52,258 nucleotides of DNA from Sphingomonas sp. (GCF_003248515.1 NZ_QFOB01000019.1:1-52258); one strand, 5' to 3'. Shown: positions 8,027 to 17,714, counted from the first letter of the stretch. Notes: a model not told the origin generated them from the letters alone. Made by a program: numbers and translations.

Positions 8027-9975
8027 ATCCCGTATCCGACGCGTGTGCTGTTGGAGCGCTGGAGGTTGCGATAGCGCGCGATCGCCCAGAGCGGGAAATA
8101 TTTCGGATAGCCGTGATATCGCAGGTAGAAGACGCGCGGGAAGCCGCCGCCCGTATAATATTCCTGCCCCCACAGGCCATCGGGGTCCTGATGGGCGATC
8201 AGCCAGTCGATGCCGCGTTCCACGCTTTCCGATTGCGTTTCCCCCGCCGCCATCAGGCCGAGCAGCGCCCATGCCGTCTGCGAGGCGGTGGAGGGAGCCG
8301 GCGTGTAACCGGCATAATCCAGCGCATAGCTCTCGCAATCCTCGCCCCAGCCGCCGTCCGGATTCTGGACCCGTTTCAGCCAGCCCGCGCCCCGGGCCAC
8401 CACCGGATGATCGAACGGCAGGCCGACCGCGTTGAGCGCGCACAAGGCCGACCAGGTGCCGTAGACATAATTGACGCCCCAGCGGCCAAACCAGCTGCCG
8501 TCCGCCTCCTGCTCCTTCTCCAGATAAGCCAGCGCGCGGGCCATGCGCGGGCTCGTCTCCGGCGTCTCTCCCAGTTGCGCCAGCAGCGAAACGCAGCGCG
8601 CGCTCACGTCCACGGTCGGCGGATCCAGCAGCGCGCCATGATCCGCGAAGGGCAGGTTATTCAGATAATCATGGCTGTTGTCCGCATCGAACGCGCCCCA
8701 GCCGCCATTCCGGCTCTGCATGCCCACCGTCCATTCCACGGCGCGATCGATCGGCATGCGATCCGCGACATGGGCTCGGTCCATCGCCATCGCCACCACG
8801 GCGGTATCGTCCAGATCGGGATAATGCGCATTGTTATACTGGAAGGCCCAGCCGCCGGGGCGCAGGCCCGGGCGCTCGCCGATCCAGTCGCCCTCCACAT
8901 CCAGAACCTGAAGCGGCGTGAGCCAATCGAGCGCGCGGCCCGCGCGCGCCTCGGCATCCTCGCCGCCCGCCTCCAGCATGGCGTGCGCGGCCAGCGCCGT
9001 ATCCCAGACGGGCGAGACGCAGGGCTGGCAATAGGTTTCATCCTCGCGGTGGACGAGCAGCTTTTCCACCGAAGTGCGCGCGATCTTGCGCGCGGGATGA
9101 TCCTCGGCATAGCCCAGCGCATCGAACATCATCACGCTGTTCGCCATCGCCGGGTAGATGGCGCCCAGCCCATCCTCGCCATTGAGGCGTTCGAGCACGA
9201 AGGCCTCGCACGCCGCGATCGCCCTGGCGCGCAGCCGCTTCGGCCACAGCCCGTCGCACAGCTTCAGCCCGCGATCGAGCCCGTTGAAGAATGTGGTCCA
9301 CAGCCATTTCGGATCGGCCACCTTGGTGCCCGGCCGCACGGCGCGCCCGGTATAAAGCTCATCGACCCGGATGCCGCGCGGATTGCGGGCGATCGGCTTG
9401 AGCGCCCCCAGAACGAGGAGTGGCACCACGACCGTGCGCGCCCAATAGGACATTTTCGACAGATGGATCGGGAATCGGCGCGGCAGGAGGATGATCTCCG
9501 GCGGCATGGTCGGCACGGCGCCCCATGGGCCGGCACCGAACAGGGCGAGCTGGATCCGCGTGAAGACGTTGGCCGCCGCGGCGCCACCTGCCGTCAGGAT
9601 CGCGGCGCGGGCATCGGCCATGTGCGGCGCATCCACGGAATCGCCGATCATCTTGAGCGCATAATAAGCCTTCACCGTCGCGCTCACATCGAAGGCGCCG
9701 CCGTGAAACAGGCCCCAGCCACGATGCTCCGGCGATTGGATGCGGCGCAGATAGCGGCCGATGCGCGCCTCCAGCCCGGCATCGACGGGCTCGCCCAGAT
9801 AATGGCGCAGCAACACATATTCGGCGGGAATGGTGGCATCGGCCTCCAGCTCGAACACCCAATGGCCGTCCTCGCGCTGCTGCGCGGCCAGCGCGGCGGT
9901 GGCGCGATCGACGGCCTGCTCCAGCGCATGGGGGGTGGTCTGCGATGGGGCGGGATGGCGGAGGAAAGTGACCAT
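8023..9975 (-). CDS. shc: Squalene-hopene cyclase
   Basis: A 650-residue class II triterpene cyclase, normal for the family, starting at ATG 9975 (MVTFLRHPAPSQ). The catalytic DxDD acid motif is present as D387-L-D-D390 within YPDLDDTAVVAMAM. Several QW repeats are visible, for example QSRNGGWGAFD, QNPDGGWGE and QDPDGLWGQEYYTGGGFP. It is a monotopic membrane enzyme that cyclises squalene to hopene and hopanol, and is also called HpnF. The gene starts 8 bp after the hpnE stop and its own stop overlaps the hpnG start. The open frame continues far upstream into hpnE, but that extension has no similarity to cyclases. Confidence 0.97.
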   Translation of the reverse strand: MVTFLRHPAPSQTTPHALEQAVDRATAALAAQQREDGHWVFELEADATIPAEYVLLRHYLGEPVDAGLEARIGRYLRRIQSPEHRGWGLFHGGAFDVSATVKAYYALKMIGDSVDAPHMADARAAILTAGGAAAANVFTRIQLALFGAGPWGAVPTMPPEIILLPRRFPIHLSKMSYWARTVVVPLLVLGALKPIARNPRGIRVDELYTGRAVRPGTKVADPKWLWTTFFNGLDRGLKLCDGLWPKRLRARAIAACEAFVLERLNGEDGLGAIYPAMANSVMMFDALGYAEDHPARKIARTSVEKLLVHREDETYCQPCVSPVWDTALAAHAMLEAGGEDAEARAGRALDWLTPLQVLDVEGDWIGERPGLRPGGWAFQYNNAHYPDLDDTAVVAMAMDRAHVADRMPIDRAVEWTVGMQSRNGGWGAFDADNSHDYLNNLPFADHGALLDPPTVDVSARCVSLLAQLGETPETSPRMARALAYLEKEQEADGSWFGRWGVNYVYGTWSALCALNAVGLPFDHPVVARGAGWLKRVQNPDGGWGEDCESYALDYAGYTPAPSTASQTAWALLGLMAAGETQSESVERGIDWLIAHQDPDGLWGQEYYTGGGFPRVFYLRYHGYPKYFPLWAIARYRNLQRSNSTRVGYGM

Positions 9976-9983
9976 GGCCGCTG

Positions 9984-11237
9984 CTAGCGCGCTTCGCGTC
10001 CGCCCGCCAAGCGGGCTGCGGCCTCGCCCGATCGCAGGGCGCCCTCGATCGTGGCGGGCAGGCCGGTATCCGTCCAGTCGCCGGCGAGGAACAGGTTGCG
10101 CCAGCGGGTGGCGGCCGGCGGCCGGCGCCGATCCTGATCGGGGGTCGCGGCGAAGGTGGCGCGCTTTTCCTTCACGATCTGCCAGGCGGGCATCGGCGCG
10201 CTGATATCCAGCGCGTGGCAGATATCCGCCCAGAAGATCCGGGCCAGCGCCTCCCGATCCATGCCGAGCAGGCGATCGGCGGCGCTCACCGTGACGGAGA
10301 GCCGATCCGGAAACGCGAACAGCCATTCCGCCGTCCCGCCAAGCAGACCCAGCATGGCGGGCGCGCCATCGGGCGGAGGCAGCGCGAAGTGACCGTTCAC
10401 GATCGAGCGGAACATGTCCGGCGCGTCGATCTCCGGTAGAAGCGCGGTCGCCACCCAGGGCGGCACGGCGAGCACGATCGCCTCGTCCGGCGCGACGGAT
10501 TGCGGGCCATCCCCCCAATCGAGGGCGGTGGCCCTGTCTCCTTCCAGCCGGATCGCGCGGAGGCGCCGGCCGAGCGTGACCGGGCTTCCCTGCCCGGCGA
10601 GCCACACCAGCGCGGGATCGATGAAGGCGGCGGAGAGATCCGGCCGGGCGATGCGCGGGCGCGTGGCGAGACCACCCCTGGCGATCGTCTCGCGCAGCAC
10701 GGCGGCGGCTAGCCGATCCGAGGATTCCGCGGGCGCGGTGTTGAGCGCGGCCAGCAGCACCGGCTCGATCAGCTTCGACCAGACCGGGCCTGCGGGGTGA
10801 ACGAGCGCATCGATCCGGCCGCCGCGCGGGCGGAGCAGGCGGGCGAGCGAAAGATAGTCCGTGGCGCGCGTGCCAGGCACGCGCCGCGATGCGCGCAGCG
10901 TCCACCACGGCACCCGACCATCATTGATCCGCACCGCCCAGCGCGCGCCGTCCGCCCTGTCGAAAAAGGGGAAATCGGCATGGGCCGGCCCGGCGAGCGG
11001 CGCGGTCGCGCCGATGGCGGCGCGAAACCGCGCGACCGCCGGATTGCCCGACAGGACCAGATGATTGCCATTGTCGATCGTCAGCCCAAGCTGGGGATCA
11101 TGATAGGAGCGGCATCTGCCACCGGCCTGCGGGGCGGCATCCGCGATCGTGACCGACAGGCCCGCCCGGCGCAGCCAGACGGCGGCGGACAGGCCGGCGA
11201 GGCCGGCACCCGCGATTGTCGCCCTGCCGAAGCTCAA
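9984..11237 (-). CDS. hpnE: Hydroxysqualene dehydroxylase HpnE (FAD-dependent)
   Basis: A 417-residue amine-oxidase-like flavoprotein. The dinucleotide motif is at the N-terminus (IAGAGLAGLSAAVWLRRAG, then ADAAPQAGGRCRSY). The C-terminal FAD segment is NLFLAGDWTDTGLPATIEGA. HpnE reduces hydroxysqualene to squalene, the third step of the HpnC-D-E route that replaces squalene synthase in many bacteria. The start is TTG 11237, overlapping the hpnD stop as TTGA, so initiation probably depends on coupling. A stop 8 bp before shc completes the tight chain. Confidence 0.94.
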   Translation of the reverse strand: MSFGRATIAGAGLAGLSAAVWLRRAGLSVTIADAAPQAGGRCRSYHDPQLGLTIDNGNHLVLSGNPAVARFRAAIGATAPLAGPAHADFPFFDRADGARWAVRINDGRVPWWTLRASRRVPGTRATDYLSLARLLRPRGGRIDALVHPAGPVWSKLIEPVLLAALNTAPAESSDRLAAAVLRETIARGGLATRPRIARPDLSAAFIDPALVWLAGQGSPVTLGRRLRAIRLEGDRATALDWGDGPQSVAPDEAIVLAVPPWVATALLPEIDAPDMFRSIVNGHFALPPPDGAPAMLGLLGGTAEWLFAFPDRLSVTVSAADRLLGMDREALARIFWADICHALDISAPMPAWQIVKEKRATFAATPDQDRRRPPAATRWRNLFLAGDWTDTGLPATIEGALRSGEAAARLAGGREAR

Positions 11238-12073
11238 CGCCGGAGGCTCAGCCGCAGCATCGTCCAGAGCAAGGCGAGCTTGGAAACGCGCACGCGCCGG
11301 CGCGGCATGCCCCAGCCGATCGCCTCCATGCGCGCAAGGAGCTGCGAATAGGCGGCCGCCATCAGGCGCGGCGCGATCAGGTGGCCGCGCGGCCGGCCGG
11401 CGAGGATCGCCTGGGCCTTGGTGAAATGGCCGTGTGCATCCCGCGCCAGAACGCGCGCGACGCGATCGATGCCGGGCCGGGCGGCGACCCCGGCGGGGCT
11501 GTCCAGCGCGATCCCGGCCGCGACCAGCTCTTCCCGGGGAAGATAGACGCGGCCGATCGCGGCATCCTCATCGATATCGCGCAGGATGTTGGTGAGTTGC
11601 AGAGCGCGGCCGAGATGGAAGGAGAGCGCCTTGCCGGGCGCCTCGTCCATGCCGAAGACCCGCACGGACAGCCGCCCCACGGCCGAGGCGACGCGATCGC
11701 AATAGAGATCCAGCACGGCCGCCGTGGGCCAGCATATGTCGGCATCGACGTCCATCTGCATGCCATCGATCACGGCATGGAAATCCTCGCGCGCCAGGCG
11801 GAAATCACGAACCGCATCGGCCAGATAGGCTGCCGGACCGGAATCGCCGCCGGCATAGAGCGCATCGATCCCCCGGCGCCACGCATCGAGCGCCGCCGTG
11901 CGCTCGTCGCGCGCACCCCTCTGATCGTCGGCAATGTCGTCCACGGCGCGGCAGAAGGCGTAGATCGCATACATTGCGTGCCGCTCGCGGCGCGGCAGCA
12001 CGCGCATCCCCGTATAGAAGGAACTGCCCGCCACCTGCGCGTGCAGGTCGTTCGAGATTGCGTTGCTCGTCAT
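11234..12073 (-). CDS. hpnD: Presqualene diphosphate synthase HpnD
   Basis: A 279-residue trans-isoprenyl diphosphate synthase of the squalene/phytoene family. Both acidic Mg-binding motifs are visible: YAFCRAVDDIADD near residue 40 and LGRALQLTNILRDIDEDA near residue 160, followed by GRVYLPREEL. HpnD condenses two farnesyl diphosphates to presqualene diphosphate. The ATG at 12073 overlaps the hpnC stop by 4 bp and its stop overlaps the hpnE TTG start, so these three enzymes are made from one coupled message. Phytoene synthase is the alternative by sequence, but the hpnC-D-E order decides it. Confidence 0.94.
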   Translation of the reverse strand: MTSNAISNDLHAQVAGSSFYTGMRVLPRRERHAMYAIYAFCRAVDDIADDQRGARDERTAALDAWRRGIDALYAGGDSGPAAYLADAVRDFRLAREDFHAVIDGMQMDVDADICWPTAAVLDLYCDRVASAVGRLSVRVFGMDEAPGKALSFHLGRALQLTNILRDIDEDAAIGRVYLPREELVAAGIALDSPAGVAARPGIDRVARVLARDAHGHFTKAQAILAGRPRGHLIAPRLMAAAYSQLLARMEAIGWGMPRRRVRVSKLALLWTMLRLSLRR

Positions 12074-12906
12074 GCCTTTTGCCGGAAGAGATTGCGGAGA
12101 ATCGCGACGCCCGCCAGCGAAACGGCCTCCACGCCATTATGGTGAACGCGTTCGGACAGCGGATCGCGCGAGACGAGGCGCCGCGCCAGGCTTTCGGCCA
12201 GGCGCTGGATGATGGCGACTTCCGCCGAAAGCCGCCGATCGCGGATCATCGTCGCGAAGCCGGCGCTTTCGGCGAGCAGCGCCTGCGTCTTGCGGGCGGC
12301 GGCGGCGATCGTGGCGCGCAGGGCCGGGGATGCGGCCGGTGCGGCGAGATCCTCGATCCGGGCGCCGGATGCGGCGAGCATGTCGGCGGGGATATAGACA
12401 CGGCCGATCGCGCGATAATCCTTGGCGCAATCCTGGAGGTGATTGATGATCTGGAGCGCGGCGCACAAGGCATCAGAAGCGGGCCAGCAGCGCCGATCCT
12501 CGCCATGGACATCGAGGACATAGCGGCCGACCGGCATCGCCGAGAGGCGGCAATAGGCGATCAGCTCGCCCCAGTCCGCATAGCGATTCACCGTCACATC
12601 CTGTTCGAACGCGGAGATCAGTTCCTGCGCATGGATCGGCGAGAGATCGTGATCGATCAGTACGCGGCGCAGCGCGAGCGCCTGTTCGGTGCGGCCGGTG
12701 CCGTCCAGCCCGGCGCGCATGCCGCCCAGAAGGCGGAGCTTCTCGTCCGGCCGGGTGCCGGAATCGTCGGCGATATCATCGGCGGCGCGGGCGAAGCGAT
12801 AGAAGGCCATGATCGGCGCCCGATGCGCGCGCCTGATGATCGCGCTTGCCACCGGGAAATTCTCGTCCCGATGGCCCTTGCCGGAAGAGGGTGCCGCCGT
12901 AGCCAT
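12070..12906 (-). CDS. hpnC: Hydroxysqualene synthase HpnC
   Basis: A 278-residue squalene/phytoene synthase homologue starting at ATG 12906 (MATAAPSSGKGHRDENFPVA). The first acidic motif is FYRFARAADDIADD. The second site is degenerate: ALQIINHLQDCAKDY, typical of HpnC rather than HpnD. HpnC converts presqualene diphosphate to hydroxysqualene. The start overlaps the hpnB stop by one base (TGATG) and the stop overlaps hpnD (ATGA). A longer frame reaches 13092, but the conserved start and the overlap both favour 12906. Confidence 0.93.
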   Translation of the reverse strand: MATAAPSSGKGHRDENFPVASAIIRRAHRAPIMAFYRFARAADDIADDSGTRPDEKLRLLGGMRAGLDGTGRTEQALALRRVLIDHDLSPIHAQELISAFEQDVTVNRYADWGELIAYCRLSAMPVGRYVLDVHGEDRRCWPASDALCAALQIINHLQDCAKDYRAIGRVYIPADMLAASGARIEDLAAPAASPALRATIAAAARKTQALLAESAGFATMIRDRRLSAEVAIIQRLAESLARRLVSRDPLSERVHHNGVEAVSLAGVAILRNLFRQKA

Positions 12907-14042
12907 CAGCGGCCGTCCATAGCCTGTGCGCGGCCTTTCCAGAAGCCGCCGCGACCACGCGCATGCGCCCAGGCCGATTGCAGCGTGCATCCGGCATAAA
13001 AGGCAGCGATCGCCGGCAGGGCAAAGCCCCAGAGGGAGGAGCGGCGATAGAAATGGAGCATGGGCTGGAAGGATATCGCCATCAGCGCCCATGCCGCGAG
13101 CCCCAGCCAGCGCGCCGGCCCATGAGCGAACAGGGCGAGCAGCGGCGGGGCGGCATAGACCAGCGCGAGACCGGCGACCGTGCCCGCCAGCAGCAGCGGG
13201 GAATAGCGCAGCTGGGCATAGGCGGACCGCGCGATCATCGCCGCCACCGGCCCAAATCCTTCATAGGGGCGGATGCTCACGGAGCGATCGGTGAGCCCCA
13301 GCCAGATCGGGCCCTGCCGCTTGAGCGCGGCGCCGAGCGCGCAATCGTCGATCAGCGCGGATCGGATCGCGGCGATGCCGCCTGCCGCGCGCAGGGATTC
13401 GCTGCGCACCAGCATGCAGCCGCCCGCCGCGGCACCGATCCCGCCCGGACGGTTCACGCGCGCGAACGGATAGAGCATCTGGAAGAAGAAGACGAAGGCG
13501 GGCACCAGCATCCGCTCTGCCAGCGTCTCGCAGCGCAGCTTCGCCATCAGCGACACCAGCGACAACTGGCCCGCCTCGGCGCGGGTGACGAGCATCCGCA
13601 GCGTATCCGGCGCGTGGGCGATGTCGGCATCGGTGAGCCACAGATAGCGCGGCTGGTCGGCGGCGGCGACGCCCTGGTCGACGGCCCACAATTTGCCCGT
13701 CCAGCCCGCCGGTAGAGGCGCGCCGGTCATGATCGCCAGCCCTTCGTCCGCGCAGGTCCGCCGCGCGATCGCGCCCGTGCCGTCGCTGCTGCCATCGTCG
13801 ACGAGGATGATGCGGAAGCGGCCGGGATAGTCCTGCGCGACGAGACTGCCGATCGATCGGGCGATCACATCCGCCTCGTCGCGGGCGGGCACCACCGCCA
13901 CGACATCGGGCCAGTTCGCGGGCTCGGCCGCGGTTCCGGCGGTATCGCGCTCGGCGGCCAGCCAGAAGCCGCCATTGGCGAACAGCAGGCCCAGCCAGAT
14001 GGCGAGCGAGAGCGAGGCGATGGCGAGGATGGCCACCATCAT
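12906..14042 (-). CDS. hpnB: Hopanoid-associated glycosyltransferase HpnB (GT2)
   Basis: A 378-residue membrane-bound family 2 glycosyltransferase. TM1 is at about residues 3-23. The GT-A domain follows with VVAVVPARDEADVI, IILVDDGSSDGT and YLWLTDADIAHAP (metal-binding acidic motif). Two to four membrane helices occupy the C-terminus from about residue 285. HpnB is conserved in hopanoid clusters and is thought to glycosylate or otherwise modify the side chain; the exact reaction is not established. It lies between hpnA (4-bp ATGA overlap) and hpnC (1-bp overlap). Confidence 0.9.
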   Translation of the reverse strand: MMVAILAIASLSLAIWLGLLFANGGFWLAAERDTAGTAAEPANWPDVVAVVPARDEADVIARSIGSLVAQDYPGRFRIILVDDGSSDGTGAIARRTCADEGLAIMTGAPLPAGWTGKLWAVDQGVAAADQPRYLWLTDADIAHAPDTLRMLVTRAEAGQLSLVSLMAKLRCETLAERMLVPAFVFFFQMLYPFARVNRPGGIGAAAGGCMLVRSESLRAAGGIAAIRSALIDDCALGAALKRQGPIWLGLTDRSVSIRPYEGFGPVAAMIARSAYAQLRYSPLLLAGTVAGLALVYAAPPLLALFAHGPARWLGLAAWALMAISFQPMLHFYRRSSLWGFALPAIAAFYAGCTLQSAWAHARGRGGFWKGRAQAMDGR

Positions 14043-15028
14043 CGCACCATCCCTTTGTCGCGGAACCAGTCGATCGCCTCGGCCAGCGCCTGTTCACAGG
14101 GGCGGGCGGAATAGCCCAGCTCGCGCATGGCCTTGGCCGAACTGTAGAACATCGCGTGTTTCGACATGCGAAGCCCATCCAGCGTGAGGAAGGGCTCTTT
14201 GCCTGTGAGCCGTGCGCGCTGTTCGTTGAGCCAGGCGAGCGGGAGGAGGGGGGCTGCGGGCAGGCGTATGACGGGCGGGCGGCGGCCGACCAGACGCGCG
14301 ATCGTGGCGAGCATCGCGGCGAGCGTGACGTCCGTGCCGCCGAGAACATAGCGCTCGCCGATGCGGCCGCGATCCAGCGCGAGGATGTGCCCGCGCGCGA
14401 CATCGTCGACATGGACAAGGTTCAGCCCGCTTTCCACGAAGGCCGGCATGCGCCCGTTGGCGGCCTCAACCACGATCCGCCCGGTGGGCGTGGGGCGTAC
14501 GTCGCGCGGGCCGATCGGCGTCGACGGATTGACTATCACCGCCGGAAGCCCGGCCGCGATCATGGCCTCGACGAGGCGCTCCGCTGCGACCTTGCTCCTT
14601 TTATAGGCCCCGATCACCTGATCCTCGCGCCCGGGGCGGGTTTCGTCCGCGGCACCGGCCGGATCCGGCAGCAATGTCGCCACGCTGCTGGTATAGACGA
14701 TCCGCTCGACGCCCGCGCGCAGTGCGGCCTCCATCACGATCCGGGTCGTCTCGCGATTGTTGCGGACGATCGATTCGGGATCGGGCGCCCACAGCCGATA
14801 ATCGGCGGCGACGTGGATCAGGTGGCGCACGCCCCGCATCGCCGTGGTCACTGCGGCCTCGTCGCGCAGATCGGCTTCCACCAGCTCGCCCGGAAAATCG
14901 ACGAGATTGCCCCGGGGGCTGGAGGCACGGGCGATGCCCCGCACGGCCCGGCCTTCCTGCGCGAGCGCGCGGGCAACGGCCGATCCGATGAAGCCCGATA
15001 CGCCGGTTACGAGCGTCACGTCGTCCAT
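14039..15028 (-). CDS. hpnA: Hopanoid-associated sugar epimerase/dehydrogenase-like HpnA
   Basis: A 329-residue extended short-chain dehydrogenase. The NAD(P)-binding motif is VTGVSGFIGSAVARAL at residues 7-22, and the catalytic pair appears in YTSSVATLLP with GAYKRSKVAAE (Tyr-x-x-x-Lys). The family has a dihydroflavonol-reductase-like C-terminus. HpnA heads the minus-strand hopanoid chain, and its in vivo substrate is not known. A 90-bp gap separates it from the divergent hpnI, so promoters for both arms must lie in 15029-15118. Confidence 0.9.
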   Translation of the reverse strand: MDDVTLVTGVSGFIGSAVARALAQEGRAVRGIARASSPRGNLVDFPGELVEADLRDEAAVTTAMRGVRHLIHVAADYRLWAPDPESIVRNNRETTRIVMEAALRAGVERIVYTSSVATLLPDPAGAADETRPGREDQVIGAYKRSKVAAERLVEAMIAAGLPAVIVNPSTPIGPRDVRPTPTGRIVVEAANGRMPAFVESGLNLVHVDDVARGHILALDRGRIGERYVLGGTDVTLAAMLATIARLVGRRPPVIRLPAAPLLPLAWLNEQRARLTGKEPFLTLDGLRMSKHAMFYSSAKAMRELGYSARPCEQALAEAIDWFRDKGMVR

Positions 15029-15118
15029 CGCCGCCGCCTAGCGGCTGATCGGGCGGGCGTCACCTCGCCATCACGCAAATCGGTTGGATGGAGGCAAGAT
15101 CGGGCCTAAGGCGCACGC

Positions 15119-16258
15119 ATGCCTTTTCTTCACGGCATCGGCTGGATCCTCGTCGGCCTGGCGGGGATCGGCATTCTCTATACCCTCGTCGCCGCATCCC
15201 TGCTCGGGCGCCTGTTTCGCCCCTTCTCCAGCGGTCCGGCGAAAGCGGAGGCGGTTTCCCTGCTGAAGCCGCTGTACGGCGCGGAGCCGAGGCTGGCGGC
15301 GAATCTCGCGACGTTTCTTGATCAGGATTGGGATGTCCCGGTGCAGATGGTGGCCGGCGTCCAGCGGCAGGACGATCCCGCCATCGCGATCGTGGCCGGC
15401 ATGGACCGGCGCGAAATCGATCTGATCGTCGATTCCACGCGCCACGGCGCTAATGCCAAGGTGGCCAATCTCCTGAACATGGCGCCCGCCGCGCGCCACG
15501 ACCTGATCGTGCTGAGCGACAGCGACATGGCCGTGCCTCCAAATTATCTCGCCACGCTCGCCACCGCGCTCGCCGCGCCAGGCGTGGGCGCGGCGACCTG
15601 CCTGTATCGCGGCCGGGGAGACGGGGGCGCGTGGTCCGTGATCGCGGCTGCCGGGATCAGCTATCAGTTCATCCCCCAGCTCGCGATCGGCCTCGGCATC
15701 GGTCTCGCGCGGCCGGGAATGGGCTCCACCATCGCGCTGCGGCGCGCCACGCTGGACGCGATCGGCGGCTTCCGCCGCTTCGCCGACTCGCTGGCGGACG
15801 ATTATGAGCTGTGCGCGGCGGTGCGCGGGCTGGGGCTTTCGGTGGTGGTGCCGCCGATCCTGCTGGTCCACGGCTGTGCCGAGCGCAGCCTTGGCGACGT
15901 GTGGCGGCACGAATTGCGCTGGGCGGCGACGATCCGCACGATCGATCGGGGCGGCTATGCCGGCACGATCCTGACGCATCCCCTGCCGCTGGCCCTGCTG
16001 GCCCTGCCATTTGCCCCCGCAACGGGCGCCGGGATGGCGGTGGCGGCGCTCGCCGCGCGCCTGCTGTTCAAGATCCGCTTCGATGCGATTGCGGGAGCCG
16101 CCTCGGCGCCTTCCTGGATGCTGCCCGTACGGGATATCCTATCGTTCGTCGTATTCGTCGCCTCCTTCCTCGTCCGATCGGTTGATTGGCGGGGCGAGAG
16201 GCTTAAAATGGAGCAACATGGCCGGATCGTACGGCCTTCGGAGATGCCGGTTCGATGA
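15119..16258 (+). CDS. hpnI: Hopanoid glycosyltransferase HpnI
   Basis: A 379-residue GT2-type glycosyltransferase resembling ceramide glucosyltransferases. TM1 is at residues 6-30. The catalytic domain has SLLKPLYGAEPRLAANL, IVLSDSDMAVPPNYL and a FADSLADDYELCAAVR acceptor-loop segment, and membrane helices follow from about residue 295. HpnI transfers N-acetylglucosamine to bacteriohopanetetrol, the first step toward the cyclitol ether and glucosamine forms. Its stop overlaps the hpnJ start (ATGA). It leads the plus-strand head-group operon. Confidence 0.93.
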   Translation: MPFLHGIGWILVGLAGIGILYTLVAASLLGRLFRPFSSGPAKAEAVSLLKPLYGAEPRLAANLATFLDQDWDVPVQMVAGVQRQDDPAIAIVAGMDRREIDLIVDSTRHGANAKVANLLNMAPAARHDLIVLSDSDMAVPPNYLATLATALAAPGVGAATCLYRGRGDGGAWSVIAAAGISYQFIPQLAIGLGIGLARPGMGSTIALRRATLDAIGGFRRFADSLADDYELCAAVRGLGLSVVVPPILLVHGCAERSLGDVWRHELRWAATIRTIDRGGYAGTILTHPLPLALLALPFAPATGAGMAVAALAARLLFKIRFDAIAGAASAPSWMLPVRDILSFVVFVASFLVRSVDWRGERLKMEQHGRIVRPSEMPVR

Positions 16259-17682
16259 CGTTGCGCACCCTGTTTTTGCAGGCTCCCTCTTTCGACGGTT
16301 ATGATGGCGGCGCGGGCGCGCGCTACCAGATGAAGCGTGAGGTGAAGTCCTTCTGGTATCCCACCTGGCTGGCCCAGCCGGCGGCGTTGGTGGAGGGATC
16401 CAAGCTGATCGACGCGCCGGCGCACGATCTTTCGTGGGATGATATCAAGCATGAGGCGGATGATCGCGATCTCGTGATCCTCCACACCTCGACCCCCTCC
16501 TTCCGGCAGGATATCCGCACGGCGGAGTTGCTGAAGGCGCGCAACCCGAAGCTGACGATCGGCCTGATCGGCGCGAAGGTGGCGGTGGAGCCGACCGTGG
16601 CGCTGGAGGCATCGCCCGCGATCGATTTCGTCTGCCGCAACGAATTCGACTTCACGGTCAAGGATGTGGCGGATGGCCTGCCGCTGGGTGGAATCGACGG
16701 GATCAGCTATCGCGATGCGGCTGGCGAGATCGTCCACAATCGCGATCGCGCCGTGATCGAGGACATGGATTCGCTGCCCTTCGTCAGCCCGATCTACAAA
16801 CGCGATTTGACCATCAAGAAGTATTTCGGGGGCTATCTGCTCCACCCCTATGTGTCCTTTTATACGGGCCGGGGCTGCAAGAGCCGCTGCACCTTCTGCC
16901 TGTGGCCGCAGACGGTGGGCGGCCACAATTATCGCACCCGATCGATCGCCCACGTGATCGAGGAGGTGAAATACGTCCAGCGCGAGATGCCGGAGGTGAA
17001 GGAGATCTTCTTCGACGACGACACGCTGACCGACAATCTGCCCCGCATTGAGGAATTGTCGGTGGAACTGGGCAGGCTGGGCGTCGTCTGGTCGTGCAAC
17101 GCCAAGGCGAACGTGCCACGCAAGACGCTGGAAATCATGAAGAAGGGCGGCTGCCGCCTGCTGCTCGTCGGCTATGAGAGCGGCAATCAGAAGATCCTGC
17201 ACAATATCAAGAAGGGCCTGCGCGTGGATGTCGCGCGGCAATTCACCAAGGATTGCCACGATCTGGGCATCGTCATCCATGGCACCTTCATTCTCGGCCT
17301 GCCCGGCGAGACGGAGGAGACGATCGAGGAGACGATCAACTATGCCAAGGAGATCGATCCGCACACGATCCAGGTCAGCCTCGCGGCGCCCTATCCGGGC
17401 ACGTTCCTGTACAAGCAGGCGACCGAGAATGGCTGGTTCGACGGCAGCGATCATCTGTTGACGGACGGTGGCACCCAGATCGCGCAGCTGAGCTATCCGC
17501 ATCTCCCGGCAAGCCTGATCTTCGACAAGGTCGAGGAATTTTACCGGCGCTTCTATTTCCGCCCGTCCAAGATCGGATCGATCGTGTGGGAAATGGTGCG
17601 CGATTGGGACATGATGAAGCGGCGCCTGCGCGAAGGCGTCGAATTCTTCGATTTCCTGAGGCGGCGGAAGCAGGCGGCGTGA
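16255..17682 (+). CDS. hpnJ: Hopanoid radical SAM enzyme HpnJ (cyclitol ether synthesis)
   Basis: A 475-residue B12-binding-type radical SAM protein. The N-terminal half (residues 1-170) has the cobalamin-like fold. The cluster motif GRGCKSRCTFCLW gives C208, C212 and C215, followed by EIFFDDDTLTDN and GTFILGLPGETEET. HpnJ contracts the glucosamine ring of BHT glucosamine to the cyclitol ether. The start overlaps hpnI by 4 bp. A 91-bp gap containing a strong GC hairpin separates it from hpnK. Confidence 0.94.
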   Translation: MTLRTLFLQAPSFDGYDGGAGARYQMKREVKSFWYPTWLAQPAALVEGSKLIDAPAHDLSWDDIKHEADDRDLVILHTSTPSFRQDIRTAELLKARNPKLTIGLIGAKVAVEPTVALEASPAIDFVCRNEFDFTVKDVADGLPLGGIDGISYRDAAGEIVHNRDRAVIEDMDSLPFVSPIYKRDLTIKKYFGGYLLHPYVSFYTGRGCKSRCTFCLWPQTVGGHNYRTRSIAHVIEEVKYVQREMPEVKEIFFDDDTLTDNLPRIEELSVELGRLGVVWSCNAKANVPRKTLEIMKKGGCRLLLVGYESGNQKILHNIKKGLRVDVARQFTKDCHDLGIVIHGTFILGLPGETEETIEETINYAKEIDPHTIQVSLAAPYPGTFLYKQATENGWFDGSDHLLTDGGTQIAQLSYPHLPASLIFDKVEEFYRRFYFRPSKIGSIVWEMVRDWDMMKRRLREGVEFFDFLRRRKQAA

Positions 17683-17689
17683 TCCGCCT

Positions 17690-17714
17690 CCCTCCCCGGC
17701 GCGACGGGGGAGGG
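17690..17714 (+). terminator. GC-rich hairpin between hpnJ and hpnK
   Basis: CCCTCCCC at 17690-17697 pairs perfectly with GGGGAGGG at 17707-17714 around a 9-nt loop, starting 7 bp after the hpnJ stop. There is no T run. It could attenuate or stabilise the message at the only sizeable gap between hpnI and hpnL. Confidence 0.4.

Noticed and set aside
9976..10908. N-terminal extension of squalene-hopene cyclase
   Set aside because: The frame stays open through hpnE, but the conserved cyclase sequence begins at ATG 9975 and hpnE occupies the other frame.
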